A DNA stretch of 64,000 bases from NCBI RefSeq assembly GCF_927798115.1, contig NZ_CAKMMG010000001.1, forward strand, positions 1,178,001-1,242,000. The letters are read 5' to 3'. The first letter of the stretch is position 1. Every line of letters begins with the position of its first letter. The notes below the pieces were generated by a model, which did not search any database, was not told the DNA's origin, and saw nothing but the letters and a program-made list of their open reading frames with translations. The stretch is from Paenibacillus auburnensis. Lineage in GTDB: Bacteria > Bacillota > Bacilli > Paenibacillales > Paenibacillaceae. The position numbers and the translations under genes are program-made. Below are positions 33,989-42,757 of the stretch, one piece after another.

Positions 33989-35179
33989 TTAACTCTTGGT
34001 CAAATACACAGCGGCATTATTACCTCCGTATCCATGTGAAGTGATCAGCACTTCTGCAGAGGGCTTCAGCAGAGTTTCTGTAATCAGCGGCAGATGCTCG
34101 AACCCCCATTGATCGGTCCGGATGGTACGGGGGACAAACTGATGCTGAAATCCAAGCAGCGAAGCAATGATCTGCGCCAGTCCGCTTGCGCTGAATGGAT
34201 GCCCGATCAGTCTTTTGACTGAGGTTAAGGGAACACCGTGTCCAAAGATATCCCGGGAGACAATATCTTCGATGCTGTCGTTGGCGGCATACCCCATTGC
34301 CTGGCTGTTATAATAGTCCGGGATTCTTTGCCCCAGCACACTGCTCACAGCTTGCTTCATGCTGCTGCCTGTCCGGTCATGCCCATTGATGGATTCCGCG
34401 TCATTGTTCGTCACTACGGCATCTATATATCCGTAAATAGCTGCATTTCGGGCCAAGGCATGTTCTTCCGTCTCCAAAATCAGGCATGCCGCTCCTTCCG
34501 ATAATAGGAAGCCCTTGCTTCTCTTGCTGAAGGGGGAGCCTGCATATTCTGCCTGCTGATTAAACGGCAGTGCTCTGATCTTGCCGAATCCGAATACGGT
34601 TACTTTGTTATTGCTGCTGTCCGCAGCACCGACTATGGCGGTATTGATCTTGCCGTTCTGCAAGTACATCATTGCATCCTCCACAGCCTCCACTCCGGCG
34701 GTGCAGCCCGTGGTCACCGTTTTGGTAATCCCCTTCAAATGAAAAAAGCTGGAGACCGAAGCCGCAAGACTATGATAATGCACCAATCCGCAGCAATAGA
34801 CAGGCATTTCTCTGAATTTATCTGCCGATGAAATCCAGACCATTTCTTCTAGCGGAGTGGTTCCTCCCATTGTTGTTCCCATAAATATACCAGTTGAAGT
34901 TCCGTCGTCCCCCAGGTCCAGATGTGCCATCTCAAGGGCTTCCCAGATCGTACAGATGGCCAATTTGGCGATCCTGGGTAATGCCCTGAAGTGCTTGCCC
35001 TCAAGTTCTCCTAGTCCCTGTACAACCTCTCCGATCAGTAAATCCTCCCGGTTTGGGGTAATCTCGTTCCTAATAGAAAACTTATACTCTCCGCTGATCA
35101 GATGATGAAGCAATTCTTTGTTATTCTCGCCATTCGGAACCTTCACTCCGAAACCGGTAATCACTATACGCTTGCTCAT
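33989..35179 (-). CDS. Stand-alone beta-ketoacyl-synthase-like protein
   Basis: This is a 396-residue thiolase-fold protein of the KAS I/II type. The active-site Cys is Cys159 (TTGCTAGVEA). Lys322 and His327 lie in SVKRLIGHPFSASGL. The first catalytic His, normally in a HGT motif, is replaced by Met295 (AMGYAAND). Decarboxylative condensation needs Cys-His-His, so normal elongation is doubtful; acyl transfer or hydrolysis, or a scaffold role, is possible. No acyl carrier protein, ketoreductase or other PKS gene is nearby. AAAAGGATGA precedes the ATG. It ends 16 bases from the hydrolase-SARP regulator, tail to tail. Confidence 0.85.
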   Translation of the reverse strand: MSKRIVITGFGVKVPNGENNKELLHHLISGEYKFSIRNEITPNREDLLIGEVVQGLGELEGKHFRALPRIAKLAICTIWEALEMAHLDLGDDGTSTGIFMGTTMGGTTPLEEMVWISSADKFREMPVYCCGLVHYHSLAASVSSFFHLKGITKTVTTGCTAGVEAVEDAMMYLQNGKINTAIVGAADSSNNKVTVFGFGKIRALPFNQQAEYAGSPFSKRSKGFLLSEGAACLILETEEHALARNAAIYGYIDAVVTNNDAESINGHDRTGSSMKQAVSSVLGQRIPDYYNSQAMGYAANDSIEDIVSRDIFGHGVPLTSVKRLIGHPFSASGLAQIIASLLGFQHQFVPRTIRTDQWGFEHLPLITETLLKPSAEVLITSHGYGGNNAAVYLTKS

Positions 35180-35220
35180 CCCTTATCATCCTTTTCATCA
35201 AAATTATTAAGATGACACAA

Positions 35221-35288
35221 AGAGGCTTCCCCCGCATGCGTGTTTTGGATTCTGCTTGCCAAAACTCACCACCTGGTGGAAGCCCTCT
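35221..35288. other. Structured intergenic element before the KAS-like gene
   Basis: AGAGGCTTCC (35221-35230) pairs with GGAAGCCCTCT (35278-35288), with an inner TTTTGG/CCAAAA stem. The result is a 68-base imperfect hairpin. On the minus strand its tail CTCTTTGTG is a weak T tract. It may be a terminator for the flavin oxidoreductase gene or a leader structure for the KAS gene. Confidence 0.45.
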
Positions 35289-35328
35289 AAGTAGATAGTA
35301 TAGTTATAATCTTTAGCTGAAATTGAAC

Positions 35329-36423
35329 TTAGCTCAACGTCCGGGTCGCCTCTGAAGTAAACGGAATAATCTCATCCGTCCGTCCGCTCTGTACTTTGGC
35401 CGGCCATGCAGGATCGCTGATCAGCGCCCGGCCTACAGCAACCAGATCGAATTCGGCCTTTTCCAGTCTTTCCAGCAGACGGTCAATGTTGTCTTCCTCA
35501 TTCTGTTCTGTCACGCCGCCCGTAAATTCACTGTTCAATCCTACAGACCCCACGGTAATCGTAGGCTTGCCGGTAATTTTCTTGGTCCAGCCGGCCAGAT
35601 TCAGCTCTGAGCCTTCAAATTCCGGCAGCCAGAAACGGCGAGTGGAGCAGTGGAAAATATCAACACCGGCATTGCTAAGCGGTGTAAGGAACCGGGCCAG
35701 CTCTTCCGGTGTCCGGGCCAGTTTGGCAGAATAATCTCCGCTCTTCCACTGCGAGAAGCGCAGCACGATTGGGAAATCGGGGCCGACCGCACGGCGGCAG
35801 GCGTCAATGACCTCGACGGCAAAGGTCGTCCGGGCTTCCAGATCACCGCCGTATTCATCGGTGCGCTTGTTGGTTTTCTCCCAGAAGAACTGGTCGATTA
35901 GATAACCATGGGCACCATGCAGCTCAATTCCGTCGAAGCCAATCCTTTTGGCATCCGCAGCAGCCTGGGCAAACGCAGCAACAATCCCGTCGATTTCCTG
36001 CTGTGTCATCGGCTCGCTCACCTGCTCACCGGCCAGGTTCAGTCCGGATGGGCCAATCGGCAGCGCCTCAGCGTTCGGGAGCTCCCCAATGGTGCGGGCC
36101 ATGCCGACATGCCAAAGCTGCGGAATAATTTTGCCGCCAGCTGCATGAACTTCCGCCACCACATTCGCCCAGCCTGCAAGAGCAGCTTCCCCATGAAAAT
36201 TCGGGATGTTCTGATGGCTGACTGCCGAGGGATGGTTAATAGCCGTGCCTTCGGTGATGATCAGCCCTACCCCGCCCTCCGCACGTCTGCGGTAATAAGC
36301 AGCTACATCACTGCCTGCTACACCTTCGGGCGAAAAGACGCGAGTCATCGGGGCCATTACAATTCTATTGTTGAGCGATAGCGAGCCTGCCTGAAAGGGA
36401 GTAAACAATAAATCTGTATTCAT
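35329..36423 (-). CDS. Old yellow enzyme family NADH:flavin oxidoreductase
   Basis: The 364-residue FMN enzyme has the OYE barrel. Its start is LFTPFQAGSLSLNNRIVMAPMTR. GGVGLIITEGTAI and QLWHVGMA follow. GFDGIELHGAHGYLIDQFFWEKTNKRTDEYGG holds the HGAH substrate-binding His pair. FDLVAVGRALISDPAW is the phosphate-binding end. It reduces activated alkenes such as enones or nitro compounds with NAD(P)H. TGGAGG precedes the ATG. It stands between the KAS-like gene and the rhamnose operon and shares no obvious pathway with either. Confidence 0.92.
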   Translation of the reverse strand: MNTDLLFTPFQAGSLSLNNRIVMAPMTRVFSPEGVAGSDVAAYYRRRAEGGVGLIITEGTAINHPSAVSHQNIPNFHGEAALAGWANVVAEVHAAGGKIIPQLWHVGMARTIGELPNAEALPIGPSGLNLAGEQVSEPMTQQEIDGIVAAFAQAAADAKRIGFDGIELHGAHGYLIDQFFWEKTNKRTDEYGGDLEARTTFAVEVIDACRRAVGPDFPIVLRFSQWKSGDYSAKLARTPEELARFLTPLSNAGVDIFHCSTRRFWLPEFEGSELNLAGWTKKITGKPTITVGSVGLNSEFTGGVTEQNEEDNIDRLLERLEKAEFDLVAVGRALISDPAWPAKVQSGRTDEIIPFTSEATRTLS

Positions 36424-36537
36424 ATCGTACCTCCATTAAATAATATAATTACTTTAAGTAAGCATATTATGACGCTTATCAGGAGCAAAAGCAAATTGGA
36501 GATAGCTTTAGTTACCACGCACTTTCTTAACTTAAAA

Positions 36538-36574
36538 AACCGGACAACGCAGTTGACCTGCCGATTGTCCGGTT
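36538..36574 (-). terminator. Terminator of the rhamnose operon
   Basis: AACCGGACAA (36538-36547) pairs perfectly with TTGTCCGGTT (36565-36574). The minus-strand tail is six T, 35 bases past the rhaD stop. Confidence 0.9.
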
Positions 36575-36608
36575 CTTATTCTTAAGCTATATTTATTGAA
36601 GAAAAATT

Positions 36609-37454
36609 CTACAATTCCAGGATGCCCGCTTTTGGTGTTACACGGAACGCAGCAGCCAGATCAGCCAGCTGACGGTCGGTAATTTTCTGTTTGATCTCTC
36701 TACCGCCAATTAAATTGTAAACGATCGCCGCTTTTTCAATCGTTTCTACAAGGCCAAAGGTAGCATCCATAGTTGCACCGGTAACGAAGATTCCGTGCTG
36801 CGGCCAGACAACAACGCGGTAGTCCTTCATCTTGTCGGCTGTGGCACGGCCGATTTCACTGCTTCCCGGAACAATCCAAGGAATGACGCCAATACCGTCA
36901 GGGAATACAACCAGGCATTCCGTACACATTTCCCAGAGGGTTTTGGTGAACTTCAATTCATCCAGATCATGGGTAAACGTCATGGCGATTACATTGGTTG
37001 CATGGGTATGCAGCACAATGCGGTGCGTCGGATCAACCTTCAAACGTTCGATGTGGCTCATGAAATGGGAAGCCAGCTCACTTGTCGGTACAGCACCGTT
37101 GCGCAGCCCCCACAGTACTTCTACGCTCTCTCCGCTCTCCGATACACGCAGTACCCCAAGGTTCGCTTCCGGGTCTTTAATCACATTGCGGAAATATTTA
37201 CCGGAGCCAGTAACGATAAAGTATTTACCCGCCAGCTCAGTAACCGGGAAGGTAAGCTGAATCGTACGTAATGACTCGCGGATGTTAATATACTTGGCAA
37301 CTTCCTCTTCGTCCAGCAGATAGCTGATATTGCCGCCGTTCAGCTCATCCCAGCCCAGGGACCACATGTGATGGGTGATTTCGGACATTTCCTGGATAAA
37401 CGGTGCTTCGGTGCTGGCGATGTAACCTTTAGTTTCAATTACAGATGTGCTCAT
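36609..37454 (-). CDS. rhaD: L-rhamnulose-1-phosphate aldolase
   Basis: This 281-residue class II aldolase splits L-rhamnulose 1-phosphate into dihydroxyacetone phosphate and L-lactaldehyde. The zinc site shows as [13 protein letters not shown] (His pair near residues 148-150) and [11 protein letters not shown] near 220. The start ([23 protein letters not shown]) matches RhaD/AraD-fold proteins. AAAGGAG before the ATG supports the start. It is the last gene of the fucO-rhaB-rhaA-rhaD operon and has the operon terminator behind it. Confidence 0.94.
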   Translation of the reverse strand: MSTSVIETKGYIASTEAPFIQEMSEITHHMWSLGWDELNGGNISYLLDEEEVAKYINIRESLRTIQLTFPVTELAGKYFIVTGSGKYFRNVIKDPEANLGVLRVSESGESVEVLWGLRNGAVPTSELASHFMSHIERLKVDPTHRIVLHTHATNVIAMTFTHDLDELKFTKTLWEMCTECLVVFPDGIGVIPWIVPGSSEIGRATADKMKDYRVVVWPQHGIFVTGATMDATFGLVETIEKAAIVYNLIGGREIKQKITDRQLADLAAAFRVTPKAGILEL

Positions 37455-37506
37455 ATGTTTTCTCTCCTTTGGTTGCCAATCTATTGGGAACTACCGCTCA
37501 AAAAAC

Positions 37507-38763
37507 TTACCGTACCGAAAGTACTTCCTGCTCATAAGCCTTCACATCAGCCAGCCAGCCTTCGCGGACCGGTGTGTTCTGAGATGCACAGTAGTAATCC
37601 CAGACCGCTCCAAACGGATACGATTTGAATTCCTCCACAAGTGCAAGGCGTGAAGTATAGTCTCCGGCCAGTTCAATCGCTTTGAGTTCAGCAATTGGCT
37701 CCAGCATGGCACGCAGCAGCGCCTTGATGGTGTTGCGTGTGCCGATTACCCAGGCTGCGATATGATTGATGCTGCCGTCGAAGAAGTCCAGTCCGATATT
37801 TGTCCGCGGCAGCAGGTCTCCGCGGACCAGCTCACGGGCAATTTCCAGCAGCTCATCATCCATCGTAACGACGTGGTCGCTGTCCCAGCGGACCGGTCTG
37901 CTGACATGCAGGAGCAATTGTTCGCTGAACATCAGGATTGAGGACAGCTTGTTGGAGATCACTTCGGTCGGATGGAAATGCCCGGCATCGAGACAGATCG
38001 CTTTACCCCGGGTCAGCCCGTATCCCATATAAAATTCATGCGATCCGACAACATAGCTCTCAGAGCCGATGCCGAACAGCTTACTTTCCACTGCATCGAT
38101 ATTGTACTGCGGGTCAATGACTTCGCTGAACACTTCATCCAGCGAATCCTTGAGGCGTGCGCGCGGCGCCAGACGGTCGACCGGGGTATCCTTATAACCA
38201 TCCGGTACCCAGAAGTTAGTCACACAAGGCTGTCCCAGCTCACGGCCGAAGTGCTCGGCGATTTTGCGGGAAGCTTTGCAGTGCTTGATCCAGAAGCTGC
38301 GGATTTCTTCGTCCGCATGGCTCAAGGTAAAACCGTCAGCAGCTTTGGGATGGGAGAAGCAGGTCGGGTTAAAGTCTAGCCCCAGTCCCTGTTCCTTGGC
38401 CCAGTCCACCCATGGTGCAAAGTGACGCGGCTCCAGCTCATCCAGATCCACCTTCTCATCTGTATCCGCATAGATTGCATGCAGATTCACTTTGTGTTTG
38501 CCCGGGATCAGCGACAAAGCCTTTTCTAAATCCTTGCGCAGCTCATCCGGCGTGCCGGCGCGGCCGGGGTAACTGCCGGTTACGGCGATACCGCCGCTCA
38601 GTTCCTTGTCTTTGAACAGAAACCCGCGGACATCATCGCCCTGCCAACAGTGAAGGGAAATTTTGATCCCGGCAAGTTTCTCCAGTACCTCATCCACATT
38701 GATTCCGTGGGCGGCGTACAGCTTCTTCGCTTCGTTATAGCTGTTAATGATGCTCTGATCCAT
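37507..38763 (-). CDS. rhaA: L-rhamnose isomerase
   Basis: The 418-residue enzyme interconverts L-rhamnose and L-rhamnulose. It starts [21 protein letters not shown] after a TTTAGGAGG; the longer in-frame opening at 38820 has no comparable site. Family blocks include [46 protein letters not shown] (metal-binding Asp/His) and [15 protein letters not shown]. Mn or other divalent metal is used. It is second from the end of the operon. Confidence 0.95.
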   Translation of the reverse strand: MDQSIINSYNEAKKLYAAHGINVDEVLEKLAGIKISLHCWQGDDVRGFLFKDKELSGGIAVTGSYPGRAGTPDELRKDLEKALSLIPGKHKVNLHAIYADTDEKVDLDELEPRHFAPWVDWAKEQGLGLDFNPTCFSHPKAADGFTLSHADEEIRSFWIKHCKASRKIAEHFGRELGQPCVTNFWVPDGYKDTPVDRLAPRARLKDSLDEVFSEVIDPQYNIDAVESKLFGIGSESYVVGSHEFYMGYGLTRGKAICLDAGHFHPTEVISNKLSSILMFSEQLLLHVSRPVRWDSDHVVTMDDELLEIARELVRGDLLPRTNIGLDFFDGSINHIAAWVIGTRNTIKALLRAMLEPIAELKAIELAGDYTSRLALVEEFKSYPFGAVWDYYCASQNTPVREGWLADVKAYEQEVLSVR

Positions 38764-38875
38764 GATGAGTCCTCCTAAAAGTTTTGTGAGCATCCGCTCC
38801 ATCTGAGTTCCTTCGTACAAAACTGGCTTCGAAAGCTTACGCTTCGTTTTGTGAGCATCTGCTCCATAGTGATAT

Positions 38876-40351
38876 TTATTTGCCGTCCCCTGCAGCGGCT
38901 ACTGTGTGCAGCTCTTCCCAACGGACTAGCAGCTCCTTAAGCTGCGGCAGCGGGCGCGGCAGGTAAGACTTAATCTTAAAGGACTTGCCAATAATCGTTC
39001 TGGCCTCTTGGATATTTGCAACTGTACCTGTTTGAATCATCTGCACCGCAAGATTGCCGAGTGCTGTCGATTCAACCGGACCGGCCAGCACCTCCCTGCC
39101 GATGATGTCAGCAGTCAGCTGGCACAACAAAGCGTTGTTCGCGCCACCCCCGACGATTTGCAGCACCTCGACCGGTCTGCCGGTCAGATGCTCCAGCTCC
39201 GCCAGATAACTTCGGTAAGACAGCGCCAGACTGTCAAAGATACAGCGGGCAAGCTCGCCCGGCGATTCCGGAACAGGCTGGCCGCTCCCGGCACATGCCT
39301 GGCGGATCTCTTCAATCATGTTGTCCGGATTCAGGAACCGCGGATCATTGCACGGAATCAGGCTGCGGAAGCCTTCGGCTGCTCCGGCAAGCTCAGCCAG
39401 TTCACCGAAGCTGTACCGCTCCCCGTCCAGTCTGCGGACTTCCTGGATCAGCCACAGTCCCATAATGTTTTTCAGGAAACGGTACGTTCCGAAAGCGCCC
39501 CACTCATTGGTGTAATTGGCTTCCTTCGCCGCCGGAGTATTAACCGGCTGTTTCAGCTCTACACCAAGCAGTGACCAGGTGCCGCTGCTGATGTAGGCGG
39601 AGGAACGTCCATTTTGCACAGGTACACCCAGTACCGCAGAGGCTGTGTCATGTGTTGCTGCACAGATCAGTTCACATTCAGGCAGATCATACTGTTCCAT
39701 AAGTGTATCGCTAATTGTACCTAGAACCTCCCCCGGTTCGGTAAGCACGGCGAACTGATCTCTTTGCAGATGGAGCAGAGCCAGCAGGTCCGCATCAAAT
39801 TCACGTTCAGCCAGATTTAGCAGCTGTGTCGTAGAAGCATTGGTAACCTCGTTAATCTTACGCCCGCATAATCTATAGTAGAGATAATCCGGCACAAGCA
39901 GAATCTGATCGGCTGCAGCCAGCTCCTCACGGCTATGGGCATACAACTGGTATAACGTATTAAAGGTTAATTGCTGTATTCCGGTTTTGGCATATACCGT
40001 TTCAGGAGAAATCAGCTTCGCCACTTCCTCCATTACACCGTCTGTACGGCGGTCACGGTAAGCATACACCTCCTGCATCCGGTTTCCCTCAGCATCCAGC
40101 AGCACATAATCTACGGCCCAGGTATCGATTCCGAGTGTACACTTGGTGATGCCGGATGATTTCACCTTTTGAAGGCCGAGCAGGATCTCATCGAACAAAT
40201 AATCGATATCCCAAAAGCAGGAGCCGTCTCGTTCGGTAAAGCCGTTGCTGAAACGGTGAATTTCCTCCAGCGAGAGACTTCCGTCCGCTAGTGTTCCGAG
40301 CACAAGCCGCCCGCTGGAGGCGCCGATATCGACGGCGATATGATAGTTCAT
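38876..40351 (-). CDS. rhaB: Rhamnulokinase
   Basis: This is a 491-residue FGGY-family kinase that phosphorylates L-rhamnulose at O1. The N-terminus [21 protein letters not shown] is the phosphate-1 motif, [14 protein letters not shown] is the sugar-site block, and [39 protein letters not shown] is the FGGY signature end. GAAGGAG before ATG 40351 fixes the start; the frame extends 36 codons further without a ribosome site. It lies between fucO and rhaA. Confidence 0.94.
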   Translation of the reverse strand: MNYHIAVDIGASSGRLVLGTLADGSLSLEEIHRFSNGFTERDGSCFWDIDYLFDEILLGLQKVKSSGITKCTLGIDTWAVDYVLLDAEGNRMQEVYAYRDRRTDGVMEEVAKLISPETVYAKTGIQQLTFNTLYQLYAHSREELAAADQILLVPDYLYYRLCGRKINEVTNASTTQLLNLAEREFDADLLALLHLQRDQFAVLTEPGEVLGTISDTLMEQYDLPECELICAATHDTASAVLGVPVQNGRSSAYISSGTWSLLGVELKQPVNTPAAKEANYTNEWGAFGTYRFLKNIMGLWLIQEVRRLDGERYSFGELAELAGAAEGFRSLIPCNDPRFLNPDNMIEEIRQACAGSGQPVPESPGELARCIFDSLALSYRSYLAELEHLTGRPVEVLQIVGGGANNALLCQLTADIIGREVLAGPVESTALGNLAVQMIQTGTVANIQEARTIIGKSFKIKSYLPRPLPQLKELLVRWEELHTVAAAGDGK

Positions 40352-40385
40352 AGGGAATCTCCTTCGTTCATAGTCATGAAGCTGT

Positions 40386-41537
40386 TTAGAGAATTTTACG
40401 GAACAGGGCGATGACTTCTTCCTTCGTAGGAATGAACGGATTACCCGGTGCGCAGGCATCCTTCATTGCGTTCTCGGAGAGAAGATCAAGATCCACCTCT
40501 TCAACACCCAGCTCGGATAATTTAGCCGGAATACCGACTTCCTTCGACAAGGCCTTGATCGACTCAATAACGAAATCCGCACATTCCTTATCGGTTTTGC
40601 CGTCCACCTGAAGGCCGATGGCCTTGGCGATGGCCCGGAATTTCTCAGGTACATATTTGGCATTCTCTTCTTCAACAAAAGGCAGCAGCATCGCATTGCA
40701 TACGCCGTGCGGCAGATCATATACCCCGCCAAGCTGGTGGGCCATCGCATGTACATAGCCGAGTCCGGCATTGTTGAACGCCAGCCCGCCGAGGAAGATC
40801 GCATATACCATCTGTTCCCGCGCTTCGATGTCATGGCCGTTCTTCACTGTACGTGCCAGATTGCCAAAGATCAGCTCAACAGCCGCAAGTGCAGTAGCAT
40901 CTGTAACCGGATAAGCGCCTGGTGTAACGAGGGCTTCAATGGCATGGGTCAGTGCATCCATACCTGTTGCCGCTGTCAGTGCAGCCGGCTTATCTACCAT
41001 TAGCTCGGGGTCGTTCACGGAAATGGTCGCGATGCTGTTCTTATCGACCATAACCATCTTAACCTTGCGTTCTTCATCCGTAATTACATAGTTAATCGTA
41101 ACTTCGCTTGAGGTTCCGGCAGTGGTATTGACGGCAACGATCGGCAGCGATTTATTCTTGGACTTGTGTACTCCCTCATATTCGGCAATATGTCCGCCGT
41201 TAGTAGCAACGATACCGATAGCTTTGGCTGTATCCTGCGGCGAACCGCCGCCGATGGAGATCAAATAATCACAATTATGCGATTTCAGAAAATCCACGCC
41301 GTCGTGAACATTTTTGCAGGTCGGATTAGGCTTTACTTCATCATATATCACATACTCAATCCCCGCTTCATCCAGTACGGCCAGCAGCTTGCCGCTGGTC
41401 CCGCTCTGCATCAGGAACTTGTCGGTAACTACCAGTGCTTTCTGCAGGTTCAGTTCTTGAATGTATGGGGCGATTTCCTTAAGACAGCCTTTTCCCATAA
41501 TGTTGATCGAAGGAACATAATAGACATGAGTACTCAT
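40386..41537 (-). CDS. fucO: Iron-dependent lactaldehyde reductase (FucO-like alcohol dehydrogenase)
   Basis: The 383-residue group III alcohol dehydrogenase has NAD-binding DYLISIGGGSPQDTAKAIG (near 90), the TTAGTSSEVT block and iron-ligand His residues in YVHAMAHQLGGVYDLPHGVCNAMLLP. In rhamnose catabolism this enzyme reduces L-lactaldehyde to L-1,2-propanediol, regenerating NAD under low oxygen. It is first in the rha operon, which supports that role, though 1,3-propanediol dehydrogenases are close relatives. GGGAGG before the ATG is the ribosome site. A 9-base inverted repeat in the 170-base leader can cover part of it. Confidence 0.9.
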   Translation of the reverse strand: MSTHVYYVPSINIMGKGCLKEIAPYIQELNLQKALVVTDKFLMQSGTSGKLLAVLDEAGIEYVIYDEVKPNPTCKNVHDGVDFLKSHNCDYLISIGGGSPQDTAKAIGIVATNGGHIAEYEGVHKSKNKSLPIVAVNTTAGTSSEVTINYVITDEERKVKMVMVDKNSIATISVNDPELMVDKPAALTAATGMDALTHAIEALVTPGAYPVTDATALAAVELIFGNLARTVKNGHDIEAREQMVYAIFLGGLAFNNAGLGYVHAMAHQLGGVYDLPHGVCNAMLLPFVEEENAKYVPEKFRAIAKAIGLQVDGKTDKECADFVIESIKALSKEVGIPAKLSELGVEEVDLDLLSENAMKDACAPGNPFIPTKEEVIALFRKIL

Positions 41538-41542
41538 TGAAT

Positions 41543-41635
41543 GACCAGCCTCCCAGCAATTTTGTGTAACAGGAATCTCTTAAGTTATCTTCATCTCTGC
41601 AAGGTTTATCCCGGCTGCGGCACCTCAGGCTGGTC
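41543..41635 (-). promoter_or_regulatory. Leader inverted repeat overlapping the fucO ribosome binding site
   Basis: AGGCTGGTC (41627-41635) and GACCAGCCT (41543-41551) are perfectly complementary. The proximal arm contains the last bases of the minus-strand GGGAGG (41554-41549). Pairing would partly hide the ribosome site of the first gene. No known riboswitch class was recognised. Confidence 0.4.
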
Positions 41636-41680
41636 TCTGGAGTCATCGCAGCGGACCGTGCTCAGGCGCTAGTCTTATGA

Positions 41681-41694
41681 AGCATGCGCTTTCA
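41681..41694 (-). promoter_or_regulatory. cre-like site in the rhamnose operon leader
   Basis: On the minus strand TGAAAGCGCATGCT agrees with the CcpA consensus TGWAARCGYTWNCW at 13 of 14 positions. It starts about 14 bases after the predicted transcription start, where CcpA would act as a roadblock during growth on preferred sugars. Confidence 0.6.
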
Positions 41695-41714
41695 AAGAGA
41701 AAATGAACATCTTT

Positions 41715-41743
41715 ATCGTACCGTCATAAATCTGTGTTGTCAA
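41715..41743 (-). promoter_or_regulatory. Promoter of the rhamnose operon
   Basis: Minus strand TTGACA (41743-41738), 17 bases, TACGAT (41720-41715). It gives a leader of about 170 bases. Confidence 0.65.
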
Positions 41744-41752
41744 CAAATAATA

Positions 41753-41822
41753 TATAATTTATGTTGTTTTTATTTGTTTATTGTTTGTTATGTAGGGATT
41801 ACAATATAATAAATGTTGTTTT
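41753..41822. promoter_or_regulatory. Duplicated operator-like sites between rha operon and DeoR gene
   Basis: TATAATTTATGTTGTTTT (41753-41770) and TATAATAAATGTTGTTTT (41805-41822) match at 16 of 18 positions, 52 bases apart. The first lies just upstream of the rha promoter. The second covers the -10 (TATAAT, 41805-41810) of a plus-strand promoter whose -35 is TTGTTT (41781-41786). They are good candidates for binding by the divergent DeoR regulator. Confidence 0.55.
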
Positions 41823-41860
41823 CAGTTATTTTATTGCAAAACACAGATAATTAAGTCTAT

Positions 41861-41897
41861 ATTTATATAACAGAATTTATATAACAGAATTTATACA
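41861..41897 (+). repeat. 14-bp tandem repeat before the DeoR gene
   Basis: ATTTATATAACAGA is present twice in tandem (41861-41874, 41875-41888), followed by a partial third copy (ATTTATACA). It lies in the 5' untranslated region, 20 bases before the start codon at its end. Confidence 0.75.
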
Positions 41898-41917
41898 GCT
41901 CCGGAAAGGTGATTACG

Positions 41918-42673
41918 ATGCTGGCTGCCGAAAGACGCAATAAAATAATAGATCTTGTCCATCAGGACAAGCGGGTGCTGGTCTCCGATTTAAGCCGCAT
42001 GTTCGAGGTGACGGAAGAAACGATCCGCAGGGATCTGGAAAAGCTGGAGAAGGACGGTATTGTCAGCCGGACTTATGGCGGGGCGATGCTGAACAGGCAT
42101 ACCAATGAGGATCTTCCGTTCGTAACCCGCAACGCAATTAATACGGATATTAAACGCAACATTGCGCTGAAGGCGCTTGATCTGATCAATGACGGGGATA
42201 CGCTGATGGTAGACCCCAGTTCAACCGCCTTTGAGTTCCTCAAGCTGCTGGGTAACAAAAATAATCTGACGGTCATCACCAATTCAATCAACATTTTGCA
42301 GGAGTTCGCGAGTTCCGGCATGAACATCATTTCCACCGGCGGTTCCCTGCGCCACCGCTCACTGTCACTGGTCGGTCCGGTCGCTCATGATACGATTCAG
42401 CGCTACAATGTCGATACGGCTGTGATCAGCTGCAAGGGAGTGGATATGGAACGGGGAATTACGGATTCTAACGAGCCGGAATGCGAGCTTAAGAAATATA
42501 TGCTGCGCCAGGCCGAGAAGGTCGTGCTGCTCGCTGACCATACCAAGTTTAATAAGACTGCCTTTACGCAGCTGGTAGAGCTGGGCAAAATTGATGTACT
42601 GATTACTGACCGTAAACCCCCGGAGCCTTGGCTCAAGCGGCTGGCTGAGGAGAATATTGAAGTTCTCTATTAA
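41918..42673 (+). CDS. rhaR: DeoR-family regulator of rhamnose catabolism
   Basis: The 251-residue protein starts MLAAERRNKIIDLVHQDKRVLVSDLSRMFEVTEETIRRDLEKLEKDG, the classic DeoR helix-turn-helix. The C-terminal phosphosugar-binding domain includes VITNSINILQEFA, ISTGGSLRHRSLSLVGPVA and VLLADHTKFNKTAF. DeoR proteins sense phosphorylated sugars; by position the ligand would be L-rhamnulose 1-phosphate, as for B. subtilis RhaR. GGAAAGGTG 6 bases before ATG 41918 beats the GTG at 41909. It is divergent from the rha operon; the symbol rests on context. Confidence 0.85.
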   Translation: MLAAERRNKIIDLVHQDKRVLVSDLSRMFEVTEETIRRDLEKLEKDGIVSRTYGGAMLNRHTNEDLPFVTRNAINTDIKRNIALKALDLINDGDTLMVDPSSTAFEFLKLLGNKNNLTVITNSINILQEFASSGMNIISTGGSLRHRSLSLVGPVAHDTIQRYNVDTAVISCKGVDMERGITDSNEPECELKKYMLRQAEKVVLLADHTKFNKTAFTQLVELGKIDVLITDRKPPEPWLKRLAEENIEVLY

Positions 42674-42692
42674 TAGGTTTAATGCGATATAC

Positions 42693-42740
42693 AAAAAAGG
42701 ACATCTCCCCTCTACCTGGCTGGGGAAACGTCCTTTTTTT
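42693..42740. terminator. Bidirectional terminator between rhaR and cyuA
   Basis: AAAAAAGGACATCTCCCC pairs with GGGGAAACGTCCTTTTTTT. A and T tracts on both flanks suit both convergent genes. Confidence 0.85.
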
Positions 42741-42757
42741 GTGCTGCAACGGTGTAG

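Noticed and set aside
41543..41710. Known riboswitch or T-box in the fucO leader
   Set aside because: No T-box AGGGTGG, TPP, SAM or cobalamin consensus could be matched; only a single long-range stem is clear.
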